Source of the DNA: Gordonia rhizosphera NBRC 16068
GTDB taxonomy: Bacteria > Actinomycetota > Actinomycetes > Mycobacteriales > Mycobacteriaceae
Assembly: GCF_000298195.1 (NCBI RefSeq)
Contig: NZ_BAHC01000245.1
Location: 1 to 64,000, forward strand
Direction of reading: 5' to 3'
Length of the DNA: 64,000 nucleotides
The notes below the pieces were generated by a model. That model was given only the letters and a program-made list of their open reading frames with translations, made no database searches and had not been told where the DNA came from. Positions 1-9,114 of the stretch are shown here, one piece after another. How positions within the stretch are numbered: the stretch's first letter is position 1; each line of letters begins with the position of its first letter. The position numbers and the translations under genes were made by a program.

Positions 1-1950
1 GCGGTGGCCGCCGCGACCTTCACGGCACTGCGCCAGACCATCAGTCTGTCCCTGCCGGAGACAGCCGTGATCTGCGGTGAGTTCCTACCCGACCTACGCG
101 AACATCCCGACATCCGCGTCGACTATCAGTGCGCGGACGAGTTCCGGCCTGCCGAGTTCGATCCGGAGATCGCGTTCAGCTCGGCCGACGAGGAGGCCGG
201 CAATGACTGGTTCGGGCTCGCGGTCACCGTCACCGTCGGTGATGTTCACGTACCGATCGCCGACCTGATTGCTGAACTATCTTCCGGCGCGACCCATATG
301 CTCCTGCCGAACAACGAGTATTTCGCGCTGGACACCCCGGAGCTACGTAAGCTCGCCGACCTGCTGGCCGAGGCCCGCTCACTCGGTGAGATCGACTCCG
401 GCCGGGTCAGCACGCACAGCCTCAACGCCACCTTCTGGGAGGAACTGCTCGCCCTCGGTGTGGTCGACAGACAGCTGGCACAGTGGCGCACACGCATGGC
501 GCGGTTGGCCACAGCCACCCCGCCGCGGCCTGTGAAACCCTCACGGCGGCTCAAGGCGGACTTGCGTGACTATCAGCATGACGGTCTGAACTGGTTGACG
601 TTTCTGTGGAAGAACGGGCTCGGCGGGATCCTCGCCGACGACATGGGGTTGGGGAAGACGGTGCAGACCCTGGCGCTGGTGGCGCGGGCCGTCGACGCCA
701 ACCGCGACACCCGATTCCTGGTGGTGGCACCCACCAGCGTGGTGCCGAACTGGGTGGCCGAGTGCGGCACGTTCGTGCCCGGGTTGCGGGTCGCGGCGAT
801 CACCGCGACCGAGGCCAAGTCCGGTCTCTCGGTCGCCGAGCAGGTCGAGGGCGCGCACATCGTGGTCACCTCCTACACGCTGTTGCGACTGCTGTTCGAC
901 GACTTCGAGAAGTTCCGGTGGGACGGCGCGATCTTCGACGAGGCGCAGTTCATCAAGAACCACACGGGCAAGACCCACCAGTGCGCGCGGCGCCTGGATG
1001 CGCCGTTCAAGCTGGCCATCACCGGCACGCCGATGGAGAACAATCTGATGGAGTTGTGGTCGCTGTTGTCGGTGACCGCGCCCGGTCTGTTCGCGTCGCC
1101 GACCGCGTTCACCGACTACTTCCGCAAGCCCATCGAGTCCGGGGCGGCTCCGGATCGGCTGGCCACGCTGCGCCGGCGGATCAAGCCGGTGATGCTGCGG
1201 CGCACCAAACAGCAGGTGGCCGTCGATCTGCCGCCGAAGCAGGAGCAGGCGATGGTGCTGGATCTGTCGTCGAAGCACCGCAAGATCTACGACACCCGCC
1301 TGGCCCGGGAGCGGCAGAAGGTGCTCGGCTTGTTGGGGGATTGGGAGAAGAACCGTTTCCAGGTGTTCCGGTCGTTGAGTATGTTGCGGCAGTTGAGTTT
1401 GCATGCGGCGTTGGTGGATTCGTCGCACAACGCGGTGAACTCGGCGAAGGTGGATTATCTGGCCGAGCAGCTGCCCGCGCTGGTGGACGAGGGGCACAGT
1501 TCGTTGGTGTTCAGCCAGTTCACCGGGTTCCTCGACATCGTGCGGGCCCACCTCGACGCGGCGGGTATCCCGTACAGCTATCTCGACGGGTCGATGTCGG
1601 CGAAACAGCGCGACGCGGCGATCCGACGGTTCACCTCCGGCGCTACCCAGGTGTTCCTGATCAGTCTCAAGGCCGGCGGATTCGGGCTCAACCTCACCGA
1701 GGCCGACTACTGCTTCGTGTGCGATCCATGGTGGAACCCGGCCGCCGAAGCGCAGGCCGTCGACCGGGCGCATCGCATCGGGCAGCAGCGCCCGGTCAAC
1801 GTCTATCGGCTGGTGTCCGCGGACACCATCGAAGAACGGGTGGTGCGTCTACAGGACCGCAAGCGGGCGTTGTTCGACGCGGTCGTCGACGACGGTGAGC
1901 TGTTCGGTACCGCGTTGAATGCCGAGGATATTCGGGAGATGCTGGCGTAG
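1..1950 (+). CDS. SNF2-family DEAD/DEAH-box helicase, 5' part outside window
   Basis: This is the C-terminal part of a Swi2/Snf2 ATPase. The frame is open at the left edge, so the true start lies upstream; about 650 residues are visible and full-length actinobacterial homologues are usually near 1000. The Walker A motif DDMGLGKT is at about residues 212-219 (counting from the GTG at base 4), and the DEAQ Walker B box is at about 312. The C-terminal helicase lobe carries the VFSQF segment and a typical motif VI region, QAVDRAHRIGQQRPV. These enzymes use ATP to translocate on double-stranded DNA and remodel DNA-protein complexes; the substrate of this subgroup is unknown. Family assignment is certain, role is not. 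Confidence 0.93.
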   Translation, partial: AVAAATFTALRQTISLSLPETAVICGEFLPDLREHPDIRVDYQCADEFRPAEFDPEIAFSSADEEAGNDWFGLAVTVTVGDVHVPIADLIAELSSGATHMLLPNNEYFALDTPELRKLADLLAEARSLGEIDSGRVSTHSLNATFWEELLALGVVDRQLAQWRTRMARLATATPPRPVKPSRRLKADLRDYQHDGLNWLTFLWKNGLGGILADDMGLGKTVQTLALVARAVDANRDTRFLVVAPTSVVPNWVAECGTFVPGLRVAAITATEAKSGLSVAEQVEGAHIVVTSYTLLRLLFDDFEKFRWDGAIFDEAQFIKNHTGKTHQCARRLDAPFKLAITGTPMENNLMELWSLLSVTAPGLFASPTAFTDYFRKPIESGAAPDRLATLRRRIKPVMLRRTKQQVAVDLPPKQEQAMVLDLSSKHRKIYDTRLARERQKVLGLLGDWEKNRFQVFRSLSMLRQLSLHAALVDSSHNAVNSAKVDYLAEQLPALVDEGHSSLVFSQFTGFLDIVRAHLDAAGIPYSYLDGSMSAKQRDAAIRRFTSGATQVFLISLKAGGFGLNLTEADYCFVCDPWWNPAAEAQAVDRAHRIGQQRPVNVYRLVSADTIEERVVRLQDRKRALFDAVVDDGELFGTALNAEDIREMLA

Positions 1951-2005
1951 GGGTCGTGACCGGTGCGGTTCGCGTAGTGACGACGAAATCCGTTCCAGGC
2001 GTGGC

Positions 2006-2116
2006 CTCGATATGCCGGGCTCGCGGGCTCGCGCGGCTACTCGATCGGCGGTGGGGGTGGTCTCGATATGCCGGGCTCGCGGGCTCGCGCGGCTACTCGA
2101 CCAGCGGTGGGGGTGG
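2006..2116. repeat. Two tandem copies of a 55-bp GC-rich repeat
   Basis: Copies at 2006-2060 and 2062-2116 share the unit beginning CTCGATATGCCGGGCTCGCG and ending GCGGTGGGGGTGG, with only a few differences. Each unit contains a TCGA...TCGA-bounded core with GC-rich self-complementary stretches. It sits between the SNF2 gene and the flavodoxin-like gene. Similar intergenic repeats ending in CTACTCGA are common in high-GC actinobacteria; that comparison is from memory and was not searched. Confidence 0.75.
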
Positions 2117-2187
2117 CCGCTGCCCATTCGGGCAGGGCTTGTCCGAAGACCGGCATGTCGCGCGCCCCCGAGCGGGACACTGAGCGT

Positions 2188-2910
2188 ATGTCCGAGCCGA
2201 AACCGCCCGCCGACTACAGCGACCTGCGGGCGCTATTCATCAACTGCACTCTGAAGCCGTCGCCCGAGTTGAGCCACACCCAGGGCCTGATCGATATCAG
2301 CACGCACATCATGGCCACCAATGGCGTCGACGTGGAGGTCATACGGGCCGCCGACCACGACATCGCCACCGGCGTCTGGCCCGATATGCGCGAACACGGC
2401 GCCGCGACCGACGACTGGCCCGAGATCTTCGAGAAGGTGCTCGCGTCGGACATTCTCGTCCTGGCTGGCCCGATCTGGTTGGGCGACAACAGTTCCGTGA
2501 TGAAGATGGTGCACGAACGGCTCTACGGCGGATCGCATCTCCTCAATGACGCCGGACAATACCTGTACTACGGCCGCGTGGGTGGATGCCTCATCACCGG
2601 CAACGAGGACGGCATCAAGCACTGCGCTCAGAACGTGCTGTACACGCTGCAGCACATCGGCTACACGATTCCGCCGCAGGCCGACGCCGGCTGGATCGGT
2701 GAGGCCGGACCCGGCCCGTCTTACCTCGACCCGGGGTCGGGCGGCCCGGAGAACGATTTCACCAATCGCAACACCACATTCATGACCTGGAACCTGATCC
2801 ATTTTGCCCGTCTGCTCAAAGATGCCGGCGGCGTCCCGGCGTACGGCAATATCCGCTCGGGCTGGGATGCAGGCTGCCGCTACGACTATCAGAATCCGGA
2901 ATACCGGTAG
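2188..2910 (+). CDS. NAD(P)H-dependent FMN reductase / flavodoxin-family protein
   Basis: This 240-residue protein has a flavodoxin-like fold. The N-terminal strand and phosphate loop read FINCTLKPSPELSHTQ, the usual FMN-phosphate-binding region of NADPH-dependent FMN reductases. A second typical segment, LVLAGPIWLGDNSSVMK, follows at about residues 90-107. It should bind FMN and reduce small acceptors in the cytosol. I placed the start at the ATG at 2188, where the recognisable fold begins; the frame stays open upstream through the 55-bp repeats, and an alternative ATG lies at 2155. Nothing nearby names the substrate. Confidence 0.8.
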   Translation: MSEPKPPADYSDLRALFINCTLKPSPELSHTQGLIDISTHIMATNGVDVEVIRAADHDIATGVWPDMREHGAATDDWPEIFEKVLASDILVLAGPIWLGDNSSVMKMVHERLYGGSHLLNDAGQYLYYGRVGGCLITGNEDGIKHCAQNVLYTLQHIGYTIPPQADAGWIGEAGPGPSYLDPGSGGPENDFTNRNTTFMTWNLIHFARLLKDAGGVPAYGNIRSGWDAGCRYDYQNPEYR

Positions 2911-2980
2911 GTCGCGCAACGACGTGGCAACAGCTCGTGGCGTCGCGATTAGTTTTGCCTTCAGGTGAAGTCTGACCTGT

Positions 2981-3547
2981 ATGGGCAAACTCATCTATGG
3001 CTTCAACGTGTCGGTGGACGGCTACATCGCGGATGCACAAGGCAGCATCGAGTGGGCCGATCCGACCGAAGAACTGCACCAGTACTGGAACGACTTCGAG
3101 CGGGAGACCGCCCTGTCGTTCTACGGTCGGCGGCTCTATGACCTGATGTCTGCGTACTGGCCGACTGCCGACCAGGACCCGGACGCCGCCCCACTGATCG
3201 TCGACTTCGCCCGCATCTGGCGCGACATGCCCAAGGTCGTGTTCTCGCACACCCTGCAGTCTGTCGACTGGAACTCCCGCCTGGAACGCGGCGACCCGGT
3301 CGAGGTGGTGACGAAGCTGAAAGCCGACACCGACGGCCAGCTGGAGGTGGCCGGCGCGACGCTGGCCGCGCCGATCGTGCAGGCCGGACTTGTCGACGAA
3401 TACCGGATCGTCATCGCGCCCACTGCCGTGGGCGGCGGCACCCCGTTCTTCCCGACCCTGCCGTCCTGGATCTCGCTGCGACTGTTGGAGAACCGCACCT
3501 TCCCGGGTGGCACGGTCCTGCTGCGCTACGAGGCGAAGCACGACTGA
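2981..3547 (+). CDS. RibD C-terminal / dihydrofolate reductase-like protein
   Basis: This 188-residue protein opens with LIYGFNVSVDGYIAD, the first strand and loop of the RibD_C/DHFR-like fold. It continues with a typical FYGRRLYDLM segment and ends with the strand ALVDEYRI-like VDEYRIVIAPTAVGGG and RLLENRTFPGGTVLLRY. Members are small NADPH-binding reductases whose substrates are mostly unknown; true folate reduction is unlikely because DHFR hallmark residues are not obvious. The gene stands alone, 70 bp after the flavodoxin-like gene and convergent with the first SARP regulator. Confidence 0.85.
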   Translation: MGKLIYGFNVSVDGYIADAQGSIEWADPTEELHQYWNDFERETALSFYGRRLYDLMSAYWPTADQDPDAAPLIVDFARIWRDMPKVVFSHTLQSVDWNSRLERGDPVEVVTKLKADTDGQLEVAGATLAAPIVQAGLVDEYRIVIAPTAVGGGTPFFPTLPSWISLRLLENRTFPGGTVLLRYEAKHD

Positions 3548-3591
3548 TCGCACTCCAACCTGGCGGCGGATCGAGGGACAGCGCCCACCTG

Positions 3592-6500
3592 TCACCCCAC
3601 CCGGCCGATCTCCTCCAGTCCCCGTCGGACCTTCTCTTCCACCTCGACCACGATCTCCCGGTGCCGGGCAGCAGCCTCATGATCGCCGACCAGCTCGGCC
3701 AGTTCAGCGAGTACGACGTCCATCGGCCCGAAAGTCACGCTGCCCGAATTGAGTCCGGCCACCGTACCGGAGAATGCGGCGAGTTCCGCGTAGAGTTCGC
3801 GGCCGTCGGAGACCATATCCAGGCGGGCCAGGGCCTGGGCGTGGAATGCGGTCATCGCGGTCCACCAGTAATCACGATTCAACGCTGGGCGTTGTTCGGC
3901 CAGGATGCGGGCCTCCTCGGTTCGGCCCGCGTCGAGGAGCGCCACAACATAGACCCAGCTCGCCCTCCCGGGGGCTCGTCGGTAGAAGGCGAGAGCCTCG
4001 TCAAGGAGGTGCGCGCACGACCCCCGATGCCACGCGATGACGAGTCTTCCGACCAGTCCCACATCGGCGCCGGTCGGGAGGCCGGCCGCGATCAGGTTCG
4101 CCGACAGCGTGGCGTAGCCGATCTCGGCGGCCTCGAGGTCACCGCTCAGCACGTCGAGAACGGCGTTGTACGCGGACAGCACGACCACCAGTTCACCGAC
4201 CCGACCGCTGCTCGCGGTCTGCAGCCCGTGATTCATCTCGGCGACCGCACCGGGTATGTCCGTCTGGGCGTTGCGCGCCTGAAACGTTCCCCACCGGGCG
4301 GCCGCCTGATAGGCGAGACTACCCAACTCCTGTGCAGCTCTGAGGGATTCGGCGGAAATCACCGGCATGTCGGTGCGCATATCCGGTCCGAGGGCGGTGT
4401 AGAAATGGGCATTGAGTGCCGCGCAACGCAACTCGAGATCGTCGAGCTCTTGTGCCAGCTCGACGGCCTCCCGCGAACAGGCGGCGGCACCGTCGACGTC
4501 GTTGCCTTCGAGTTCCAATGCCGCCGTGACCAGCAACCGCGCACGGGCGGCGCCGGACGTGGACGGCAACATCTCCGACAGGGCGGTCGTCATGATCGGA
4601 TCGGATCCGCCTTGTGGGCGGGTCGACCAGATCTGCGGGGTGCGCCAGCACGTGAGCACGTCGACGATGACATCGCGGTCGCCCAACTCCTGTGCCAAGG
4701 CGAGTGCCTCGTTGCGACGTGCCCGGGCCTCGATGACGTCGCCCTTGTAGGCCAGCGCAGTGACCAGATTCCGCATCGCGTCGATGAGCGCGACGCGGTC
4801 GACGACGTCGGCAGTCCGACGATCATGGCCGGCCAACAGGTGCAGGTTGATACTCGCCCGCCACAACGGCACGGAGTCGGCCTTGAATTCGGTGGCAAAA
4901 CGCTGGTGTGCCACGGGTTCCACCAGAGCGAGGGCCTCCGCGGCGGTCGACGTGCCAGCGCCGAGCGCCGCATGGTGGGCGAGCTCGTCGGGATCGTGGA
5001 GTGACCGCGTGCGCAGGGTCAGCATGGTCTGCCAATGCATCCGGCGTCGGCGCAGTGCCGGGATGGCGTCGTAGACGGCATCCCGGACGAGGACGTGGTT
5101 GAAGCGCACCTGGTCGACCGTGGTGGTCAGCAGACCTGCGACCACCGCAGTGTCGATCGTATCGAGCACGGCGTCCTCGGTGTCCGCATCGTTTCCATTC
5201 GGCGAGGGCCACAGCGTCACGAGGATGTCGATGTTGGCCTCGCGCCCGCACACCGCGGCCAGCCGCAGCAGTGACGCGGTGTCCGCGGGGAGTCGGTCGA
5301 TGCAGCGCAGCAAGACGTCCCGCACGCCGTCGGGCACCGATGTGGTCGCCTCCCGCGAACCGCGAGAGGCGACCAGCTTGGCCAACTCACGTACGAAGAG
5401 CGGGTTTCCGTCGGTGCGGTTGCGCAGCAGTTCGAGGGTGCCAGGGTCCAGCGGCCACAAGCCGACCGAGCGGGCGATACCCTCGATCCCGGCATCCGAC
5501 AGACCTTGCAGAGCCAGCAGATCCACCGTCACCGCCACGAGCGACGCACTGGACGCGAGCAGTTCCGTGCCGGCCTCCGACGGCCGGTAGGTGGCCACCA
5601 CGAGGATCGGACGCTCCGACATCCAGGTGACCACCTGCCTCAGCACCTGCAGGGTCGCGCTGTCCGCGCGATGCACGTCGTCGAGGACGAGCAACAGGCC
5701 GTCGCCGCTGGTCTGCTCGACCGCGGTGACCACACGGCGTGCCAGCTGGAACGGATCGTCGGCGTCGTGGACCGCGCCGAGGCCCTCGAGGATCTCTCGC
5801 CACGCCCACGCCGACGGCGCGCCGTCGACCTCCGGACAATGCCCGATCGCCGTGGCCCACCCTTGGAGGCGGAGGCGTTCGGTAAACGTCTGGGCGAGTG
5901 TGGACTTGCCGCCGCCGGCCTCCGCGGTGACCCACACGATGCGCAGTCCGGTCTCGGCGGCGGTGCCGGCGTGCTCGGCGAGTTTCTCGAGTTCGGTCTC
6001 ACGGCCGGCCGGTTGCCGGCGCGCGACGATGGTGCGGGAGGACTGCGCTGTCTCGGGTGCGTCCGTGGTGTCGCGCGAGACGGCCGGTTCGGCCACCACG
6101 GAGATCGCGGTCGGCCTCGCGTCGGTTCTTGTCAGCAGCGCCGGATCGTGGCGCAGGATGGCCTGCTCGAGCTGTCCGATCGCCGGACCCGGATCGACGC
6201 CGAGCTCGTCGGCAAGGTAGGTCCGCAGCCGGCGCAGCGTGTCCATCGCGTCGGCCTGCCGTCGCAGCTGATACTGCGCGTGCGCCAGCAGACGGAAGAG
6301 TTCCTCGCGGGTCGGGTAGCTATCGCACAGCGCAGGAAATGCGACCGCGACCTCGTCGGGCCGCCCCAGGTCGAGGGCCGCGGCTGCGCGCTGCTCGAGC
6401 GCGGTCATCCGCAACTCCGTCAAACGGGCGACCTCGGGGATCGCCCACGCATCGGTGGCGTGCACTCCATAGGGTTCGCCCGACCACAGATCAAGGGCAG

Positions 6501-6915
6501 CGGTGAGCCGCCGGTGGCGAGTGGCCGGGTCGGCGCCCGGGTCGCCGACGAGGTCCTCGAAATGCCAGACGTCCACGTTGTCGCGGGGCAGCCGCAGCGC
6601 GTAACCGGGTGGTTCGCTGACCAGGATGCGGGCGGGCGTGCGCGGCGCACGATCGGGCTCGACGACACGGCGCAGGTTCGAGATATTCGCTTGCAGACCG
6701 GTCAGCGCCTTCGGCGGCGGTTCGCCATTCCACAGATCGTCGATGAGCCGGTCGGTGGACACCACGTGACCGCCCGCGGCCACGAGCCGGGCGAGGACGG
6801 CCCGCTGACCGCGCGGACCGAGTTCGGCCGGCTGCGACTCCATCTCCAGACGGATCGGACCCAGCATCGACACCCGCACCAACGCGGGGTGCGCCTGATC
6901 GCGGCGCTCGGACAT
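3592..6915 (-). CDS. SARP/BTAD-domain transcriptional regulator with AAA ATPase, copy 1
   Basis: This 1107-residue protein has an OmpR/SARP-type winged helix at about residues 12-100 (MLGPIRLEM, RAVLARLVAAGGHVVSTDRL, LWNGEPPP) and a bacterial transcriptional activator domain at about 105-260. An ATPase follows, with Walker A EAGGGKST near 333 and Walker B LLLVLDDVHRAD near 405, and then a long helical region of TPR-like character. AfsR-like proteins of this design are activators that sense an input through the ATPase and repeat part. It has no C-terminal LuxR helix-turn-helix. It is a paralogue of equal length to the gene at 15110-18433, and their leaders match. The target genes are unknown. 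Confidence 0.92.
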   Translation of the reverse strand: MSERRDQAHPALVRVSMLGPIRLEMESQPAELGPRGQRAVLARLVAAGGHVVSTDRLIDDLWNGEPPPKALTGLQANISNLRRVVEPDRAPRTPARILVSEPPGYALRLPRDNVDVWHFEDLVGDPGADPATRHRRLTAALDLWSGEPYGVHATDAWAIPEVARLTELRMTALEQRAAAALDLGRPDEVAVAFPALCDSYPTREELFRLLAHAQYQLRRQADAMDTLRRLRTYLADELGVDPGPAIGQLEQAILRHDPALLTRTDARPTAISVVAEPAVSRDTTDAPETAQSSRTIVARRQPAGRETELEKLAEHAGTAAETGLRIVWVTAEAGGGKSTLAQTFTERLRLQGWATAIGHCPEVDGAPSAWAWREILEGLGAVHDADDPFQLARRVVTAVEQTSGDGLLLVLDDVHRADSATLQVLRQVVTWMSERPILVVATYRPSEAGTELLASSASLVAVTVDLLALQGLSDAGIEGIARSVGLWPLDPGTLELLRNRTDGNPLFVRELAKLVASRGSREATTSVPDGVRDVLLRCIDRLPADTASLLRLAAVCGREANIDILVTLWPSPNGNDADTEDAVLDTIDTAVVAGLLTTTVDQVRFNHVLVRDAVYDAIPALRRRRMHWQTMLTLRTRSLHDPDELAHHAALGAGTSTAAEALALVEPVAHQRFATEFKADSVPLWRASINLHLLAGHDRRTADVVDRVALIDAMRNLVTALAYKGDVIEARARRNEALALAQELGDRDVIVDVLTCWRTPQIWSTRPQGGSDPIMTTALSEMLPSTSGAARARLLVTAALELEGNDVDGAAACSREAVELAQELDDLELRCAALNAHFYTALGPDMRTDMPVISAESLRAAQELGSLAYQAAARWGTFQARNAQTDIPGAVAEMNHGLQTASSGRVGELVVVLSAYNAVLDVLSGDLEAAEIGYATLSANLIAAGLPTGADVGLVGRLVIAWHRGSCAHLLDEALAFYRRAPGRASWVYVVALLDAGRTEEARILAEQRPALNRDYWWTAMTAFHAQALARLDMVSDGRELYAELAAFSGTVAGLNSGSVTFGPMDVVLAELAELVGDHEAAARHREIVVEVEEKVRRGLEEIGRVG

Positions 6916-6942
6916 CGTGTCACGCTCCTCGGGGCCCCTGCC

Positions 6943-6965
6943 TGACTCGCAGAGCGTAGCGCGCG
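6943..6965 (-). promoter_or_regulatory. Conserved leader/promoter element upstream of SARP copy 1
   Basis: A 23-bp stretch is identical to 18458-18480 upstream of the second SARP gene, while flanking leader bases differ. Read on the minus strand it contains TACGCT (6953-6958), a plausible -10 hexamer 38 bases upstream of the ATG. Conservation where the surroundings have diverged suggests a promoter or a shared operator. Confidence 0.5.
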
Positions 6966-7071
6966 GACGTCCGATTCGTGGTGTTGAACGTCGTCGTGGC
7001 CGAAGCGCCGGTGCCGCGCTGGGGATGGCGAGGCGTGCCGTCGCATCAGCCCTGAGTTGGTTGGCGCTTTC

Positions 7072-8235
7072 TTACACCTGACGGTAGCGCCGGAAGAAGG
7101 TCCGCAACTCCTGCGCGTACAGCTCGGGCTCCTCGAACGGTGCGAAATGACCGCCGCGTTCGGGTTCGGAGAAGTAGACGGTGTTGGCCACGCGTTCGAG
7201 CCAGGCGCGGGGAGGACGCACCACGTCGCCACCGAAGATCGAGAACCCGGACGGCACCTCGACGCGGCGCGCATGCTGCTCGAGCGGGATCGCGGCGTTC
7301 GCGTGATAGGTCCGCATCGACGAGCCGATGGTGCCGGTCACCCAGTACTGCGTGACCAGTGTCAGGATCTCGTCCTTGGTGAAGGCGCGTTCGACGACGC
7401 CGCCGCAGTCGCTCCACCCGTGCAGTTTCTCGACGATCCAGGCGGCCAGACCGGCCGGTGAATCGGTCAGCCCGACGGCGGCGGTCTGCGGCTTGGTGCG
7501 CTGCATCGCCGCGTACGCGCCCTCGACGGCACCCCACTGGGCGGCGCCGGTCAGCCAGGCGCGCTCGGAGGGGGTGAGGTCTGCCGGGTCGCCGGTGAAT
7601 ACGGGCACACCGGCATCGGTGCGATGCACCGCAGTGATGCGATCGGGATGGTCGAGGGCGAGGAAACGACTGACGTGGCTGCCCATGTCGCCGCCGGCGG
7701 TGACGAACCGGTCGTAGCCGAACGCGCCCATGAGGTCGGCCCACAGCCCGGCGACGGCCCGCGTGTCGAGCGGTGCGCCGATCGGCCGATCCGAGTACCC
7801 GAACCCCGGCATGTCGGGCACGACGACGGCGAACGCGTCGGCGGGGTCCGCGCCGTGCGCGGCCGGATCGGTCAACAGGTCGATGACCTTGAGATAGCGC
7901 CAGAACGAATCGGGCCAACCGTGGTTGAGCAGCAACGGCAGTGCGGGAGCCGGACTCGCCGACTTCACGTGCATCGCGTGGATGTGCAGGCCGCCGACCT
8001 CGACGAGGAAGTGGGGAAGCCGGTTGATCGCGGATTCCTGTGCATACCAGTCGAACTCGTCGATCCAATAGGCGACGAGCTCCTGCAGGTACGCGACGTC
8101 GACACCGAGTGTCCAGCCGAACCCATCGGCCCCCTCGGGCCAGTGGGTCGCGCGGAGGCGCGCCCGGAGGTCATCGATCACCGCGGGGTCCGTCCGCAGG
8201 ACGAACTCCTGAGGTATGCCGCCGCTGTCGCTCAT
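7072..8235 (-). CDS. Epoxide hydrolase (EHN domain + alpha/beta hydrolase)
   Basis: This 387-residue enzyme starts with the epoxide hydrolase N-terminal domain, including LRATHWPEG and a YLQELVAYW helix. The alpha/beta-hydrolase core follows, with the oxyanion segment LLNHGWPDSFW at about residues 96-106. The nucleophile elbow is AGGDMGSHVSR near 165, the aspartate being the likely nucleophile, and the catalytic histidine lies near the C-terminus in ERGGHFAPFEEP. Such enzymes hydrolyse epoxides to vicinal diols through a covalent ester. Its natural substrate cannot be read from the context. A short coding-like tail overlaps its start by ATGA (see 8232-8345). Confidence 0.92.
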   Translation of the reverse strand: MSDSGGIPQEFVLRTDPAVIDDLRARLRATHWPEGADGFGWTLGVDVAYLQELVAYWIDEFDWYAQESAINRLPHFLVEVGGLHIHAMHVKSASPAPALPLLLNHGWPDSFWRYLKVIDLLTDPAAHGADPADAFAVVVPDMPGFGYSDRPIGAPLDTRAVAGLWADLMGAFGYDRFVTAGGDMGSHVSRFLALDHPDRITAVHRTDAGVPVFTGDPADLTPSERAWLTGAAQWGAVEGAYAAMQRTKPQTAAVGLTDSPAGLAAWIVEKLHGWSDCGGVVERAFTKDEILTLVTQYWVTGTIGSSMRTYHANAAIPLEQHARRVEVPSGFSIFGGDVVRPPRAWLERVANTVYFSEPERGGHFAPFEEPELYAQELRTFFRRYRQV

Positions 8236-8345
8236 GGTCTCAGGCTACGCGGGTCGTCGAGTTCGGTCAGCCACTGTGTTCGAGGCTCGTCGTCGACGAA
8301 CGAAGCCGCAAACAAATTGCGGGCCAGAGTGATCAGCGGGGTGCG
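8232..8345 (-). pseudogene. Coding-like tail of an unidentified upstream gene (remnant)
   Basis: On the minus strand a frame ending in WLTELDDPRSLRP stops in an ATGA overlap with the epoxide hydrolase start, the arrangement of a translationally coupled upstream gene. About 38 residues look protein-like, then the frame closes at a stop with no good start codon; a TTG at 8315 would give 27 residues. I infer the 3' end of a lost gene, but it may be chance. Confidence 0.25.
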
Positions 8346-8415
8346 GTACGCCCTGGGCGGCGGCCTTGGTCAGGTACGCCGCGGCGCCAGACCGGTCAGT
8401 TCGGGCAGGCCCCTA

Positions 8416-8631
8416 TCAGGACAATCCGCCGGCGGTCCCGGGAGAATTGTCCGAGCGGGTCGTGCCGCGGCCGTAATCGGTGCCGGTGGTGGTCGCGGTG
8501 GCGCTGATGGTGGTGCCGTCCCCGCTGCGTGACATGTCGGTGTCCGCCGTTGCGGCTCCGGCACCCACCACGGTGAGGCCGGATATCGCGGCGCCGAGGA
8601 TGATTGCCTTCAGCGGGGCGGTTCGTAGCAT
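8416..8631 (-). CDS. Small secreted protein with N-terminal signal peptide
   Basis: This 71-residue ORF begins at an ATG preceded by GGAAGGTG at good spacing. Residues 1-29 form a classic Sec signal: a basic start (MLRTAPLK), a hydrophobic core (AIILGAAISGLTVVGAGA) and an ATA-D cleavage site. The mature part is about 42 residues, rich in Thr, Ser and Gly (ISATATTTGTDYGRGTT), and has no cysteine. I do not recognise a family. Similar tiny exported Thr/Ser-rich proteins are common in mycolic-acid bacteria. It stands alone, with about 480 bp of non-coding DNA upstream. Confidence 0.65.
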   Translation of the reverse strand: MLRTAPLKAIILGAAISGLTVVGAGAATADTDMSRSGDGTTISATATTTGTDYGRGTTRSDNSPGTAGGLS

Positions 8632-9114
8632 TGTGTGCACCTTCCGGGTTACGTTCTGTGTGATTGCGGCCACGTATAGAATCGCTGACCAATGTGAAAA
8701 CCGGCTGAGAAGGATGTATGTTTTCTCATCGAATGTGCCTGCGCCCTGCTGATGGCTGGCGCGTGCCGCATCGACCATGCCGAATCATGCACGGCTGGTG
8801 GGTGTTTCGAATCGATACTGCATCATTGGATATGAATATTGCAGCACCACAGTAGTATTCAGTCGACACTGAGGAAGGGTGACGCCCCGGGCAATGTGGT
8901 GCCCGCGGATCGTCGGTCTGAATCCGGCTACTTTCCGATTCTTTCTTCCCACGGAACAGCCACGCCTCGGCGTCGTCGGGTGGATAATTGAGGAGACGAT
9001 CGTCAACGGTGATGATCGGCCGCGCGCAGCGTGGCGAGTTCGGCGAAGAGGTGTGCGGTGCCCGGTGACAGTTCGCTTCATGGCCCGACGCATGATCGGG
9101 GCTACCTCGACAGA
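8632..9114. other. Intergenic region with an AT-richer core, no gene seen
   Basis: About 480 bp separate the small secreted protein from the membrane protein. The stretch from about 8690 to 8870 is clearly less GC-rich than its surroundings, with segments such as GGATATGAATATTGCAGCAC. Frames crossing it on either strand have atypical composition and no supported start. It probably carries the promoters of both neighbours. Confidence 0.4.

Noticed and set aside
2068-2187. An upstream extension of the flavodoxin-like protein through the 55-bp repeats
   Set aside because: The extra 40 residues are low-complexity translation of the repeat and precede the first strand of the fold.
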